64,000 nt of DNA from Pollutimonas thiosulfatoxidans (GTDB lineage Bacteria > Pseudomonadota > Gammaproteobacteria > Burkholderiales > Burkholderiaceae_B). Of the stretch, positions 52,979 through 62,165 are shown one piece after another. Both the position numbers and the translations under genes were made by a program. Every line of letters starts with the position of its first letter. The first letter of the stretch is position 1. Where the stretch lies: contig NZ_CP022987.1 of NCBI RefSeq assembly GCF_004022565.1, forward strand, positions 2,170,001 to 2,234,000, in the 5' to 3' direction. The notes below the pieces were generated by a model, which was given only the letters and a program-made list of their open reading frames with translations, was not told the origin of the DNA and did not search any database.

Positions 52979-53851
52979 CTACCGAAACCGAGTTGGCGCC
53001 CACTCAGTGAACCGTCTACAAACATTGGGGTCATGATGTTGCGGCGCCCACCGGAAAGCTCCCTGCTGGTCAACTTGCACTACATTTCTTCTAGCGGGCG
53101 TCGAATAGACACCTTCGGCGAGATGCTCGACTTGTAGAGCACTGACAGAGGTCAATCCCCATGTCTCCCAAAAACCTTCGGTGCGGACAGCGAAATTAAT
53201 AGAGCCGGGCAGCTTTGTGCTTTCAAACGCGATACATCGGACAGCGGGGGTTTTCTCGAAAATCGATCTGGCAATGTGGCTTGATAGCAAATACGGTGCT
53301 TCATCTGTGGCCATAACTCGCTGCAGAAACGAATCAGTTATCACGAGCGATCTGATATCTTGAATGTCGCCAGCATTTAGGAACGGATAGAGCAGCTTGG
53401 CTTGGTCACCAATAAGCCTGCCACGTCCAGATGCGTAAATATTCGCAATCTCTCCAATTGGTGCGACATGACAGAACTTATCGTGCCTTATTGTGAACTC
53501 CGCAAGGGCGACGTCTGCAACAGTTATGCCTATCTCCCGGTAGCAGGTTTCTGAGCGATTAGCTAAATACAACACCGGAAATCCGCCTGGGTTGGCCCGC
53601 CCCGGTCGCGCAGGCGCATCTGTTTGCCAAATTATCTCGTCAACGTTCAAGGCGCCGGGGAAAAATGGCATTGATCTAGCTCGATAATACCAAGAGCCAG
53701 GCCCCCACCTTACGTTGAAAGTCACGTGAACAACAACTAATGCCGAGATAAATTGGATTTTTTCCTCTAACGACCGCGCGCCAAAGGATTTAATTCCGTC
53801 TACGAGCGTCTGGAGCGGCATCGGTGGATGGACTTGTGTGATTGTCTTCAT
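52979..53851 (-). CDS. RES-domain protein (orphan, extended)
   Basis: A 290-residue protein with a RES domain: SWYYRARSMP (Arg), GRANPGGFPVLYLANRSETC (Tyr and Glu region), and a late ESTKLPGSINFAV (Ser/Asn). Known RES toxins degrade NAD+ as ADP-ribosyl-type glycohydrolases or phosphorylases and pair with an Xre-family antitoxin. No antitoxin is adjacent here and the protein is longer than typical RES toxins (about 150-230), with an extra N-terminal region of about 65 residues. No clear ribosome site precedes the ATG at 53851; a TTG four codons earlier is possible. Confidence 0.8.
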   Translation of the reverse strand: MKTITQVHPPMPLQTLVDGIKSFGARSLEEKIQFISALVVVHVTFNVRWGPGSWYYRARSMPFFPGALNVDEIIWQTDAPARPGRANPGGFPVLYLANRSETCYREIGITVADVALAEFTIRHDKFCHVAPIGEIANIYASGRGRLIGDQAKLLYPFLNAGDIQDIRSLVITDSFLQRVMATDEAPYLLSSHIARSIFEKTPAVRCIAFESTKLPGSINFAVRTEGFWETWGLTSVSALQVEHLAEGVYSTPARRNVVQVDQQGAFRWAPQHHDPNVCRRFTEWAPTRFR

Positions 53852-53889
53852 GTAAGCAAGCAATTAAACAGTTTCAGCTAACCCGTATG

Positions 53890-54093
53890 CTACAAGGAGT
53901 TGCAACCAAACTCATCTGACCGATATATAGCTAACGATTTTGTATTGACTAGGTATCGATTTCTCCCGTTTGAAAACCATGCTTCGAAAGTGCCACTACA
54001 ACGCTGCGTAACCAGCCACCCGAGGGAAAGCTCTGCATAGAAAGATAGACCTGTTGCTGCATCTCTACGATCAAGACAGTACCCATCACACAT
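53890..54093 (-). CDS. Small hypothetical protein
   Basis: A 67-codon cysteine-containing frame (MCDGYCLDRRDAATG...) upstream of the RES gene on the same strand. I recognise no domain. If real it could be co-transcribed with the RES gene, 38 bp away, but it lacks an HTH, so it is not an obvious antitoxin. Confidence 0.25.
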   Translation of the reverse strand: MCDGYCLDRRDAATGLSFYAELSLGWLVTQRCSGTFEAWFSNGRNRYLVNTKSLAIYRSDEFGCNSL

Positions 54094-54156
54094 CCGCAGA
54101 TGCTCAAAAGCTCAAATAGGCGAAGTACCCCTCAACAGCTTGTCACACGCCGGCCC

Positions 54157-54316
54157 GTAGGCATTTTGAGGGTGCCATTACCGATTAACTACGTATGCGT
54201 TTTGAGGGGGGTGTTATCGATTTGAAAATACCTGGCAAAATTGCACTAAAACGATAGCCATCAACATGTGTATCAGGTTCCCGCAAGTTTGTGTAACCAC
54301 GTAAGCATTTGAGAGC
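54157..54316 (+). repeat. Three iteron-like direct repeats
   Basis: The 16-bp unit gta(g/t)gc(a/g)ttttgaggg occurs at 54157-54172 and 54193-54208 (36 bp apart), with a weaker copy at 54301-54316 (gtaagcatttgagagc). They lie in the gene-poor 54094-54601 section of the island and could be replication or integrase-arm sites of the former element. Confidence 0.4.
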
Positions 54317-54601
54317 AGGGATAGGGCTGTTGATTGGTTTTGATTGTTTTCAAGCTGCCCAGCGGCTTTTAGCAGTTACAGCACTCTTTTTAAGGGCTAT
54401 GAAATTTCCCCTATCGGGCGCGCCATCTTGCGATCCATCACAAGATACAGCCCAATCTTTGGGCCATGTCCAATTGTGCAACGTTGCGCAATGGAAAAGC
54501 ATACGCTCTCACCTGCGTACAATCTCAATCTGCGTAGTGGTAATCACAAATGCCGTAGCTTGGGCTTTTATCTGAATATATTTTGGCCGAGAGGTAACGA
54601 A

Positions 54602-55243
54602 ATGAAAAAACTAATTCTTTTGGTGTTGCTGGCAACGTTAACGGGATGCGCCGCCTTGAGTCGGCCAGAAGTGACGGTCAATGCAATCGCTGCGCCCGAC
54701 GCAGACCAGTACAAAACATACGTGATGATGCCCGCTGATGAGAAATCGCGCGGGCTAGAGTTTGATCAGTACGTCGCACTGGTTGACCAGGCGTTGGCAG
54801 AAAAAGGATTTATTAAAGTAAACGAAATCAGCCAGGCCAATATTGCTATAGGGCTAACGACAAATGTGGGCGATGCGAAAGCCACCACTAACTCTGGCGT
54901 AATTCCGCAATGGGGCCAGACCGGATACAGAAGCGCTCAGACGTATGGCTCGGTCGTTGGCAATCAGTACCAGGCGAACACCTACTACACACCGACATAC
55001 GGCGTAACTGGCTACATGCCGTACTCTAATACAGTCACCTACTACCCAATAGGGTTTGCATTGGGCGCATGGGCTAAGACGGCGGACGGAAAAGACATTA
55101 GGCAAGTCTGGAACATTGTCGCTTCTGGCAATTCGCGCAACGGCGATTTGCGATCAGCATTTCCAAAAATGCTTAGAGCTGCGATGCCCTACATTGCGGG
55201 AGACTCAAAGGGAATGATAAAAATCACCGTACCAAACAACTAA
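54602..55243 (+). CDS. DUF4136-like lipoprotein
   Basis: A 213-residue lipoprotein. The lipobox is ATLTGCAAL (Cys about 17). The mature part starts PEVTVNAIAAPDADQYKTYV and ends FPKMLRAAMPYIAG, which fits small outer-membrane lipoproteins of the DUF4136 type, with a Tyr/Thr/Asn-rich middle (YQANTYYTPTYGV). A longer in-frame upstream extension is not needed. GAGAGG precedes the ATG. Base composition is lower in G+C than the core genes, consistent with an acquired gene. Confidence 0.75.
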   Translation: MKKLILLVLLATLTGCAALSRPEVTVNAIAAPDADQYKTYVMMPADEKSRGLEFDQYVALVDQALAEKGFIKVNEISQANIAIGLTTNVGDAKATTNSGVIPQWGQTGYRSAQTYGSVVGNQYQANTYYTPTYGVTGYMPYSNTVTYYPIGFALGAWAKTADGKDIRQVWNIVASGNSRNGDLRSAFPKMLRAAMPYIAGDSKGMIKITVPNN

Positions 55244-55320
55244 GATACTGATCGGGCCGCGTGATGGTGAGTAGCGGCGATAGCAGCCCAAGCAAAGCCC
55301 TGGAGCTGCTATCCCAAACT

Positions 55321-55869
55321 TTACTGCACTGCAACTACTGACGCTCCCCTATACCCTGTGGCTTTCAGTGCCCTTAATGCTGCCACCAGTGCCTGTATCT
55401 GCGGGATTGCCATCGTAGACGGTGCCATCAAGCCGGTTGTAGTCTGAGGGCTAAGTAACGCCTCGGCAAGCTGACTTGCCATCTGCTTATTTGCGCCCCC
55501 GTATATCGCCTGTCCGCCACACTGCGGCAGATTACCGACAATACCCGCCGGGTCAAAGTTTCGGATTGCGCCAGGGATAAGCTATGGTGGGAGGTCAAAG
55601 TTAAGTTTGGAGGTTTGGTTTTCGCCTTCTTCATATCGACTAACCCACACAGGCACCCCGGGATGCTGACGTACTGCCCGGGCCTGCAAGGCGTCTACTG
55701 ACTCGCCAGCTAAGCGAGGTAACAACTTGCCGCTAGAGGAACACGGAGAAAGGCCGATAAGCTCATGTGGCCTAGGCCCTAAAGCCGTGATGAAGACGAA
55801 CAGCCGTTCTTGAACGCCGCCCCCGTGCACCCGCTCAAGTTTCACGAGCCTTCTTTCTAGTGCGCTCAT
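55321..55869 (-). pseudogene. Phage-type gene interrupted by an in-frame TAG
   Basis: One continuous 183-codon frame broken by a single TAG at 55582-55584. The first part (95 residues) begins MSALERRLVKLERV, as in small prophage proteins; the second (86 residues) reads LIPGAIRNFDPAGIVGNLPQ and continues to TAA at 55321. Either this is one gene with an amber mutation or two genes that happen to share a frame. Confidence 0.4.
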
Positions 55870-55949
55870 GTTTGCCCCGCTTGATCCTCAAGCGCCTCGA
55901 TGCGTTTTTCAAGGTCGCCCACTTCAATCATCTTGCCCAGCGCCAGCCG
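55866..55949 (-). pseudogene. Fragment of a phage-type small protein
   Basis: The C-terminal end of a small gene remains, GKMIEVGDLEKRIEALEDQA, overlapping the next start by 4 bp (ATGA) as in phage operons. The rest is lost to the left of the tRNA boundary. Confidence 0.35.
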
Positions 55950-56109
55950 CTAGCTTATAGGGCTTTGCCTTGGGTACAGCCTGCTTACATTGGATGTTGG
56001 TCAGGGCCATATTGGGGGTACTTTTTCCAGCGGGTACAGGAGATACCCCCAAATGTACCCCCAGATGGGGGGTATCTGGCTAGAGGCTGTCATAGATTAC
56101 CGTAGACAA

Positions 56110-56143
56110 CAAAAAACCCGCAGAGCGTTTAACTGTGTGGGTT
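56110..56143 (-). terminator. Intrinsic terminator downstream of tRNA-Ser
   Basis: On the minus strand AACCCACA and TGCGGGTT form a stem (one G-T/A-C variation) followed by TTTTTT. It lies after the tRNA-Ser gene in the direction of transcription. Confidence 0.65.
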
Positions 56144-56178
56144 CCGTAGACTTCTATGTACTGCTGTAGACTAATTCT

Positions 56179-56269
56179 TGGCGGACAGAGGGGGATTCGA
56201 ACCCCCGATACGTTATTCACGTATACACGCTTTCCAGGCGTGCGCCTTCAACCGCTCGGCCACCTGTCC
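56179..56269 (-). tRNA. tRNA-Ser (anticodon GGA)
   Basis: A 91-nt class II tRNA. Acceptor GGACAGG pairs with the 3' strand CTGTCC, D-arm is GTGGCCGAGCGGTTGAAGGC, anticodon stem CACGC/GCGTG with loop CTGGAAA, long variable arm, T-loop GGTTCGAATCC, and encoded CCA. Its 3' end is duplicated at 52797-52812. Confidence 0.95.
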
Positions 56270-56331
56270 GTTCTGCTTTTTGAACAAAAGCGAAGTCCGC
56301 TATTCTAACAGAATCGCGTCCGCATGGTTTT

Positions 56332-56955
56332 TCAGGCTTGGCCCTTAACGGCCAACACCCGCTCCACGTAGCGTGCGATCATGTCGACCTCAAGGTTAAC
56401 CAGCGACCCCACCGTCAAATGCTTCAGGGTCGTGACCTGCACGGTATGCGGAATAAGATTGATGCGGATCTGGCAGCCGCTGCCGTCGTCATCCACTTCG
56501 TTGACCGTCAGGCTTACGCCGTCGACGGTAATGGAACCCTTGTACGCCATGTACCGGGCCAGGTTGTGCGGCACGCGGATGCGCAAGTCCCAGGATTCGC
56601 CCACAGGCTCGAAGCCGCTGACTTCGCCCACCCCGTCGACATGGCCGGAAACCAGATGGCCATCCAGCGAATCGCCCATGCGCAGCGCATGCTCCAGGTT
56701 GACCTCGCCCTCGGTGTCCAGGCCGGCGGTCTTGCTCAGGCTTTCGCGAGAAATATCCACGCTGAAGCTGTCGTTGCCCAGTTCTACGACGGTCATGCAT
56801 GCGCCTTGGATGGCGATGGAGTCACCCAGCCGTGTGGATTCGCGCAGGAAGCCGGGCGCACGTACCCATACGTGCGCGCCCGCGTCCCGGTCACCGTCGT
56901 GATAAGGCGCGACTTGAACAATATTTCCGACGGCTGCAACAATACCTGTAAACAT
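56332..56955 (-). CDS. ribE: Riboflavin synthase alpha chain
   Basis: A 207-residue protein with two lumazine-binding repeats. It begins MFTGIVAAVGNI, and each half has the pattern SLTVNEVDD or CMTVVELGND. It makes riboflavin from two 6,7-dimethyl-8-ribityllumazine. It follows ribD by 10 bp. No FMN riboswitch is seen in front of this operon. Confidence 0.96.
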   Translation of the reverse strand: MFTGIVAAVGNIVQVAPYHDGDRDAGAHVWVRAPGFLRESTRLGDSIAIQGACMTVVELGNDSFSVDISRESLSKTAGLDTEGEVNLEHALRMGDSLDGHLVSGHVDGVGEVSGFEPVGESWDLRIRVPHNLARYMAYKGSITVDGVSLTVNEVDDDGSGCQIRINLIPHTVQVTTLKHLTVGSLVNLEVDMIARYVERVLAVKGQA

Positions 56956-56965
56956 TGACGATTCC

Positions 56966-58102
56966 TTAATCCTGCACGCTTTCCATCAGCGATTTCCAGT
57001 GGCCGACATGCCGGGCGCGCAAACGCAGGTCGGGTGCCAGCGCCGTGGTTTCCATGAACTCGAACCGTTGCGCCTCGGCCAGCGACTGCAAGGCTTGCAT
57101 GCCCACCATCCCGATGGCGTCGCCCAACAGCACCGGCGCCAAATATACCAGCAGTTCATCCGCGCAGCCGGCCTGCAGCAAGGCGCCGCTTAGTCGTGCG
57201 CCGGCCTCGACATGCACCTCATTGATATCGTTCTGTCCCATCCAGCGCATCATGGCGCCCAGATCGACGCGACCGTTATTGGGCGGCAGTTCGACCACTT
57301 CGACATTCTTTTCGGCCAGGCGCCTGGCCTTCTCGGGGTTGCCACTGCATGTAAACACCCAGGTCTTGATACCGTCGAAAATGCGCGCGTTCTCGTCCAC
57401 TTCGAAGCGGGTATCGACAATGGCCTTGATGGGCGGTCGGGAGGTCTCTACATGACGCACATTCATTTGCGGATTGTCTGCCAGCACCGTTCCCGATCCG
57501 GTCAGTACGACGCAACTGCGGGCACGCCAATGATGACCGTCGGCCCGCGCGGCCGGGCCGGTGATCCATTGTGACTCGCCGTTGGCCAGCGCGATGCGGC
57601 CGTCCAACGAGGCAGCCAGCTTGAGCCAGGCCCACGGCGTCTTGCGCGTCATGCGGGCCACAAACCCCGGGTTAAGCGCCAATGCCTCTTCCTGGCAGAC
57701 ACCCACTCTTACCTCGATGCCAGCGGCCCGCAACCGCGCGATGCCCTGTCCGCCTACCAGGGGGTTGGGGTCGCGCATGGCAATGACCACGCGCGCTGGC
57801 TGGGCGCGTATCAAAGCGTCCACGCAGGGCGGTGTGCGGCCATGATGACTGCAGGGCTCCAGCGTTACATAGATGGTGCTGCCCGTCGTCACACAGCCGC
57901 GCTCGTCCGCCTGCCGCAAGGCCATTACTTCGGCATGCGGGCCGCCGGCACGCTGCGTGGCGCCGCTGGCGAGCAGTTGATCCTGACGGACGATCAGGCA
58001 AGCAACGCGCGGGTTGGGCGAGGTGATGGCCATGACGGTTTCCGCCAGCGCCAGCGCCCTGCCCATCCAGTGCTCGTCGGTGGCGACCGGACTGGCGTTC
58101 AC
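56966..58102 (-). CDS. ribD: Bifunctional riboflavin deaminase/reductase
   Basis: A 378-residue protein. The deaminase zinc site is [10 protein letters not shown] and [17 protein letters not shown]; the reductase domain covers residues about 150-378 ([22 protein letters not shown] onward). It starts at a GTG that overlaps the nrdR stop by 4 bp. Confidence 0.96.
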   Translation of the reverse strand: MNASPVATDEHWMGRALALAETVMAITSPNPRVACLIVRQDQLLASGATQRAGGPHAEVMALRQADERGCVTTGSTIYVTLEPCSHHGRTPPCVDALIRAQPARVVIAMRDPNPLVGGQGIARLRAAGIEVRVGVCQEEALALNPGFVARMTRKTPWAWLKLAASLDGRIALANGESQWITGPAARADGHHWRARSCVVLTGSGTVLADNPQMNVRHVETSRPPIKAIVDTRFEVDENARIFDGIKTWVFTCSGNPEKARRLAEKNVEVVELPPNNGRVDLGAMMRWMGQNDINEVHVEAGARLSGALLQAGCADELLVYLAPVLLGDAIGMVGMQALQSLAEAQRFEFMETTALAPDLRLRARHVGHWKSLMESVQD

Positions 58103-58560
58103 GGCTTGCGCTGAACCTGGATTTCGTCGATGGCCTTGACGAATTCGCCGATGTCTTCAAAGCTTTTGTAGACTGACGCAAAGCGCACGTAGCCGACTTG
58201 ATCCAGCTTCTTGAGCTCGGCCATCACCAGTTCGCCCACATAGCCGGACTCCACTTCGCGCAGGCCGCTGACCAGCAAGGCCTCTTCGATGCGTGCCACT
58301 GCGGCATCGACATCCTCGGTACTGACCGGGCGCTTGCGCAATGCCAGGTTCAGGCTGCCCCGCAACTTATCGACATCGAACTCCACCCGCGTGCCATTGC
58401 GCTTGACCAATGTGGGCATGACCAGCTCGACGCGCTCGTAGGTGGTGAAACGACGGTCACAGGCCGTGCAGCGCCGACGACGACGGATGGTGTCGCCCTC
58501 TTCTGAAACCCGAGAGTCGATGACCTGCGTATCGAAGCTGCTGCAAAATGGGCATTTCAT
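58099..58560 (-). CDS. nrdR: Ribonucleotide reductase regulator NrdR
   Basis: A 153-residue repressor. The zinc ribbon is MKCPFCSS...RCTACDRRF and an ATP-cone domain follows ([20 protein letters not shown]). It senses dATP and represses nrd genes. The ATG at 58560 gives the family's MKCPFC start; the frame upstream begins at a TTG and is not used. It lies between glyA and ribD. Confidence 0.95.
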   Translation of the reverse strand: MKCPFCSSFDTQVIDSRVSEEGDTIRRRRRCTACDRRFTTYERVELVMPTLVKRNGTRVEFDVDKLRGSLNLALRKRPVSTEDVDAAVARIEEALLVSGLREVESGYVGELVMAELKKLDQVGYVRFASVYKSFEDIGEFVKAIDEIQVQRKP

Positions 58561-58568
58561 AAGTGGCA

Positions 58569-58590
58569 AGCCCCGGATGATGCCGGGGCT
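58569..58590 (-). terminator. Hairpin between glyA and nrdR
   Basis: AGCCCCGG-N6-CCGGGGCT forms an 8-bp GC-rich stem just after glyA and directly before nrdR. There is no T run, so read-through into nrdR is likely. Confidence 0.45.
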
Positions 58591-58599
58591 GTTGTCGCG

Positions 58600-59844
58600 T
58601 TAACGGTAGACCGGCAAGCGCGCCGTCAGTTCGTTGACTCGGGCACGAACGTCGGCGATGGATGCTTGGTCGCGTGGGTTGTCCAACACGTCGGCGATCA
58701 GGTTGCCGGTGAGTTCGGCCTCGGCTTCCTTGAAACCGCGCGTTGTCATCGCCGGCGTGCCCAAGCGAACGCCACTGGTGACGAAAGGCTTTTCCGGGTC
58801 ATTCGGGATGGCATTTTTGTTTACGGTGATATGTGCTTCACCCAGGACTGCTTCGGCTTCCTTGCCGGTAATGCCCTTGGCGCGCAGATCGACCAACATC
58901 AGGTGGCTCTCAGTGCGACCGGACACAATGCGCAGACCGCGCTTGACCAGCGTACGCGCCAGTACGTCGGCGTTCTTTACGACCTGGGCTGCATAGTCTT
59001 TGAACTCGGGCTGCAGCGCTTCCTTGAAGGCCACGGCTTTGGCGGCAATGACGTGCATTAGTGGGCCGCCCTGAATGCCCGGGAAAATTGCCGAATTGAC
59101 GGCTTTCTCGTGTTCGGCCTTCATCATGATGACGCCGCCACGAGGGCCGCGCAGCGATTTATGCGTGGTGGAGGTAACGAAGTCGGCATGCGGCACGGGG
59201 TTGGGATAAACACCGCCCGCCACCAAACCGGCGTAGTGGGCGATGTCGACCATAAACAGCGCGCCGTTGTCGTGTGCAATACGGGCCATGCGTTCGAAGT
59301 CGATGCGCAGCGAGTAAGCCGACGCACCGCCTACGATAAGCTTGGGCTTATGCTGCTTTGCCAGTTGCTCGAGCTGGTCGTAATCCAGTTCTTCGTTGGC
59401 ATCCAGCCCATAAGACAGGAAGTTGTACAGCTTGCCCGAGGCGTTGACCGGCGAACCGTGTGTCAGGTGACCGCCTTCGGCCAGGCTCATGCCCAACACG
59501 GTGTCGCCGGGCTTGAGCACAGCCATATAAACACCCTGGTTAGCTTGCGAGCCCGAGTTGGGCTGTACGTTGGCGGCTTCCGCACCGAAGATTTCCTTCA
59601 GGCGATCAATAGCCAGTTGTTCGACGATGTCGACGTACTCGCAACCGCCGTAATATCGTTTGCCCGGATATCCCTCTGCATACTTGTTGGTCAACTGCGT
59701 ACCCTGCGCCTGCATCACTGCCGGGCTGGTGTAGTTTTCGGAGGCGATCAGCTCGATATGCTGTTCCTGGCGGACATTTTCTTTCTGGACAGCGGCCCAG
59801 ACATCTGGGTCGGCGTGATCGAGGGTACGGGAACGGTCAAACAT
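58600..59844 (-). CDS. glyA: Serine hydroxymethyltransferase
   Basis: A 414-residue PLP enzyme. The lysine region is [14 protein letters not shown] and the early signature [18 protein letters not shown]. It interconverts serine and glycine with tetrahydrofolate. The ATG at 59844 ([16 protein letters not shown]) is the conserved start. Confidence 0.97.
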   Translation of the reverse strand: MFDRSRTLDHADPDVWAAVQKENVRQEQHIELIASENYTSPAVMQAQGTQLTNKYAEGYPGKRYYGGCEYVDIVEQLAIDRLKEIFGAEAANVQPNSGSQANQGVYMAVLKPGDTVLGMSLAEGGHLTHGSPVNASGKLYNFLSYGLDANEELDYDQLEQLAKQHKPKLIVGGASAYSLRIDFERMARIAHDNGALFMVDIAHYAGLVAGGVYPNPVPHADFVTSTTHKSLRGPRGGVIMMKAEHEKAVNSAIFPGIQGGPLMHVIAAKAVAFKEALQPEFKDYAAQVVKNADVLARTLVKRGLRIVSGRTESHLMLVDLRAKGITGKEAEAVLGEAHITVNKNAIPNDPEKPFVTSGVRLGTPAMTTRGFKEAEAELTGNLIADVLDNPRDQASIADVRARVNELTARLPVYR

Positions 59845-60024
59845 TGGATATCCTGGTGAAAGACTGCGATGGCGAAAGACAAAGACGGACATTTTACCGT
59901 GATTGCCCCGGATTTCCCGGTCAACACCGTCTAACGCCCCACATACCGATTCTTTCCGGCCTAAAACCTCGTCAATACCAGTCGAAGCTCAAACTGACTT
60001 GAGGCTTGTTCATGGTGTCCGTCA

Positions 60025-60669
60025 CTACCCTTGGGTCGCGCTATTCTTTAGCCGCGGGTTCAAGGTATATAGACCGGTAATGGACGCCTGTCCCAGCACA
60101 TGGCCCTGAATCGCCTTGATCACGTCGGCACCGGTAAAGCGCCCCTCGAAAGGAAGCTCGGCGATGTCCAGCGCGTATACCGTGAAGACGTAGCGATGCG
60201 GAATGGAATCATTCCAGGGCGGGCAAGGACCGTCGTAGCCGAAATAATCGCCATTCATGTCGCGATCGGCGGCAAACCAATTGGTAAAGTCATTGACACC
60301 CTGACGTGTGCCATCGAGCGCCAGTGGGCCGGCTTTACCGCGTGGCGTAATGCCACTGGAATAGGCGCCCTGGGCGATCTCGGTGGAGGTGGCCGGGACG
60401 TCGACCAAGGCCCAATGGTAGAAATCAACACGCGGCAATGCGCTGGGAATTTCGCGGTCTTCCTGATTGACGTCATCCGGCTTGCTGGGTACGTCGGGAT
60501 CGTGGCAGATGACAACAAAGCTTTGCGTCGCGTCCGGTACATCGGTCCATGCCAGGTGGGGGTTCTCGTTGCCGGCCAACGCGACATGGTTCTGTCCGTC
60601 GATTTTGCCGAAGGCGTTGCGCTCTGGGATAGAGCCTTGATCGGTAAAAGAATCGCTGAAAAGCTTCAT
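60025..60669 (-). CDS. YbhB/YbcL-type PEBP (Raf kinase inhibitor-like) protein
   Basis: A 214-residue phosphatidylethanolamine-binding-like protein. The ligand-pocket motifs are VICHDPDVPSKPDD and VDFYHWALVDVP, with the later YFGYDGPCPPWND and HRYVFTVYALD. Family function in bacteria is unknown. It lies 23 bp after tyrS. Confidence 0.9.
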   Translation of the reverse strand: MKLFSDSFTDQGSIPERNAFGKIDGQNHVALAGNENPHLAWTDVPDATQSFVVICHDPDVPSKPDDVNQEDREIPSALPRVDFYHWALVDVPATSTEIAQGAYSSGITPRGKAGPLALDGTRQGVNDFTNWFAADRDMNGDYFGYDGPCPPWNDSIPHRYVFTVYALDIAELPFEGRFTGADVIKAIQGHVLGQASITGLYTLNPRLKNSATQG

Positions 60670-60692
60670 AACGAACTCCTTTGTAAGGGGTG

Positions 60693-61922
60693 TCAGCCAG
60701 TTAAGGTGACGCGGGCGAACTTCCGTTTGCCCACCTGCACCACGTAGGTGCCGGCCTGCAATTGCAGTGCCTTGTCATCAATGCGATCGCCGTCGACGCG
60801 CACGCCGCCCTGCTCTACATTGCGCTGCGCCTCGGAGCCGGATGCCACCAGGCCGGCCTCGCGCAATACCTTCAGTATGCCCAGTGGTGCGGCGCCCAGC
60901 TGGACTTCCGGCATGTCTTCGGGGATGGCGCCATCGCGGAATCGCGCGTCGAAAGTTGCCAGGGCCTGCTGGGCAGCGTGTTGCGAATGAAAGCGCGCGA
61001 CGATTTCCTGCGCCAGCGAGACCTTAGTATCGCGCGGATTCATGCCGTCGTTTACTTGCTTTTGTAACTGGGCGATGTCTTGCATGGAGCGGAACGACAG
61101 GAGCTCGAAGTACTTCCACATCAACGTATCGGAAATGGACATGAGCTTGCCGAACATGGAGTCGGGCGACTCGGTGATGCCTATGTAATTGCCCTTGGAC
61201 TTGGACATTTTGTCGACACCGTCCGTGCCTTCAAGCAAGGGCATGGTCAAGATGCATTGCGGCTCCTGGCCGTATTCCTTTTGCAGTTCGCGTCCGACGA
61301 GCAGATTGAACTTCTGGTCGGTGCCGCCCAGTTCAAGGTCGGCCTTCAGGGCGACGGAGTCGTAGCCCTGCATCAAGGGATACAGGAACTCGTGAACCGA
61401 AATGGGGATGCCGCCCTTGAATCGCCGCGTGAAGTCTTCGCGTTCCATCATGCGTGCCACGGTATAGCGCGAGGCCAGCTTGATCAGCCCACGGGCGCCG
61501 AGCGGATCGCACCATTCAGAGTTATAGCGAATCTCGGTACGGGCAGGGTCCAGCACCAGGCTGGCCTGGGCGTAATAGGTCTTGGCGTTTTCGTGAATCT
61601 GCTCGGGCGTCAGGGGCGGCCGCGTTGCATTGCGGCCGCTGGGGTCGCCGATCATGGAAGTGAAGTCGCCAATCAAAAAAATAACGGTATGGCCAAGATC
61701 CTGCAGTTGCCGCATCTTGTTCAGCACCACGGTATGGCCCAGATGAATGTCCGGCGCAGTGGGATCCAGCCCCAGCTTGATGCGCAGCGGTGTGCCGCTG
61801 GCATGGCTGCGGGCCAGCTTGGCGGCGAACTCGGTTTCAACCAAAAGTTCGTCGCAGCCCCGTTTGGCGATGCGCAGATGCTCTTGTACTTCTGGGGAAA
61901 TTGGTGCTTCAGTGGACGGCAT
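60693..61922 (-). CDS. tyrS: Tyrosyl-tRNA synthetase
   Basis: A 409-residue class I synthetase. HIGH-type motif is [18 protein letters not shown]-type motif [12 protein letters not shown], and an S4 RNA-binding domain closes the protein. Typical TyrS of the TyrZ-like clade by length. Confidence 0.96.
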   Translation of the reverse strand: MPSTEAPISPEVQEHLRIAKRGCDELLVETEFAAKLARSHASGTPLRIKLGLDPTAPDIHLGHTVVLNKMRQLQDLGHTVIFLIGDFTSMIGDPSGRNATRPPLTPEQIHENAKTYYAQASLVLDPARTEIRYNSEWCDPLGARGLIKLASRYTVARMMEREDFTRRFKGGIPISVHEFLYPLMQGYDSVALKADLELGGTDQKFNLLVGRELQKEYGQEPQCILTMPLLEGTDGVDKMSKSKGNYIGITESPDSMFGKLMSISDTLMWKYFELLSFRSMQDIAQLQKQVNDGMNPRDTKVSLAQEIVARFHSQHAAQQALATFDARFRDGAIPEDMPEVQLGAAPLGILKVLREAGLVASGSEAQRNVEQGGVRVDGDRIDDKALQLQAGTYVVQVGKRKFARVTLTG

Positions 61923-62165
61923 AACGGCGCTTTATCAGGAGATATACAAAAAAATGCTCGAAAAATCAGGCTTAATACGCTAGCATAGCGTGCGGGGCGC
62001 GCCCTTGCATGGCAAGCGCATCCGTCCTGAAGTCTCACGGCAACATATTATCAGAGCGCCTCGCACTAGAAAAAAAGGGCGCAGCTCGTGGCCAGGACGC
62101 GTATCTGCACGCGACCGGCCGGCGGGCTTCCCACCAATTCAGCAGCGCACAACCAGGTTTAGTTT

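Larger units (their letters stand above)
52794..56192. mobile_element. Remnant integrative element at tRNA-Ser (3.4 kb)
   Basis: A 19-bp exact repeat, attcttggcggacagaggg, occurs at 52794-52812 and at 56174-56192, where it is the 3' end of tRNA-Ser plus flank. Similarity extends leftward for about 33 bp more at lower identity (roughly 41 of 52 positions overall). A second exact repeat of 22 bp lies inside each end (52876-52897 and 56044-56065) and looks like integrase arm sites. Contents are accessory (RES gene, lipoprotein, phage-type fragments) and there is no integrase, so it cannot excise alone. Confidence 0.65.

Noticed and set aside
56332..58102. FMN riboswitch for the ribDE genes
   Set aside because: The ribD start overlaps nrdR by 4 bp and no conserved RFN pairing is seen upstream.
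59845..60024. Glycine riboswitch before glyA
   Set aside because: The 180 bp upstream lacks the tandem glycine aptamer core.
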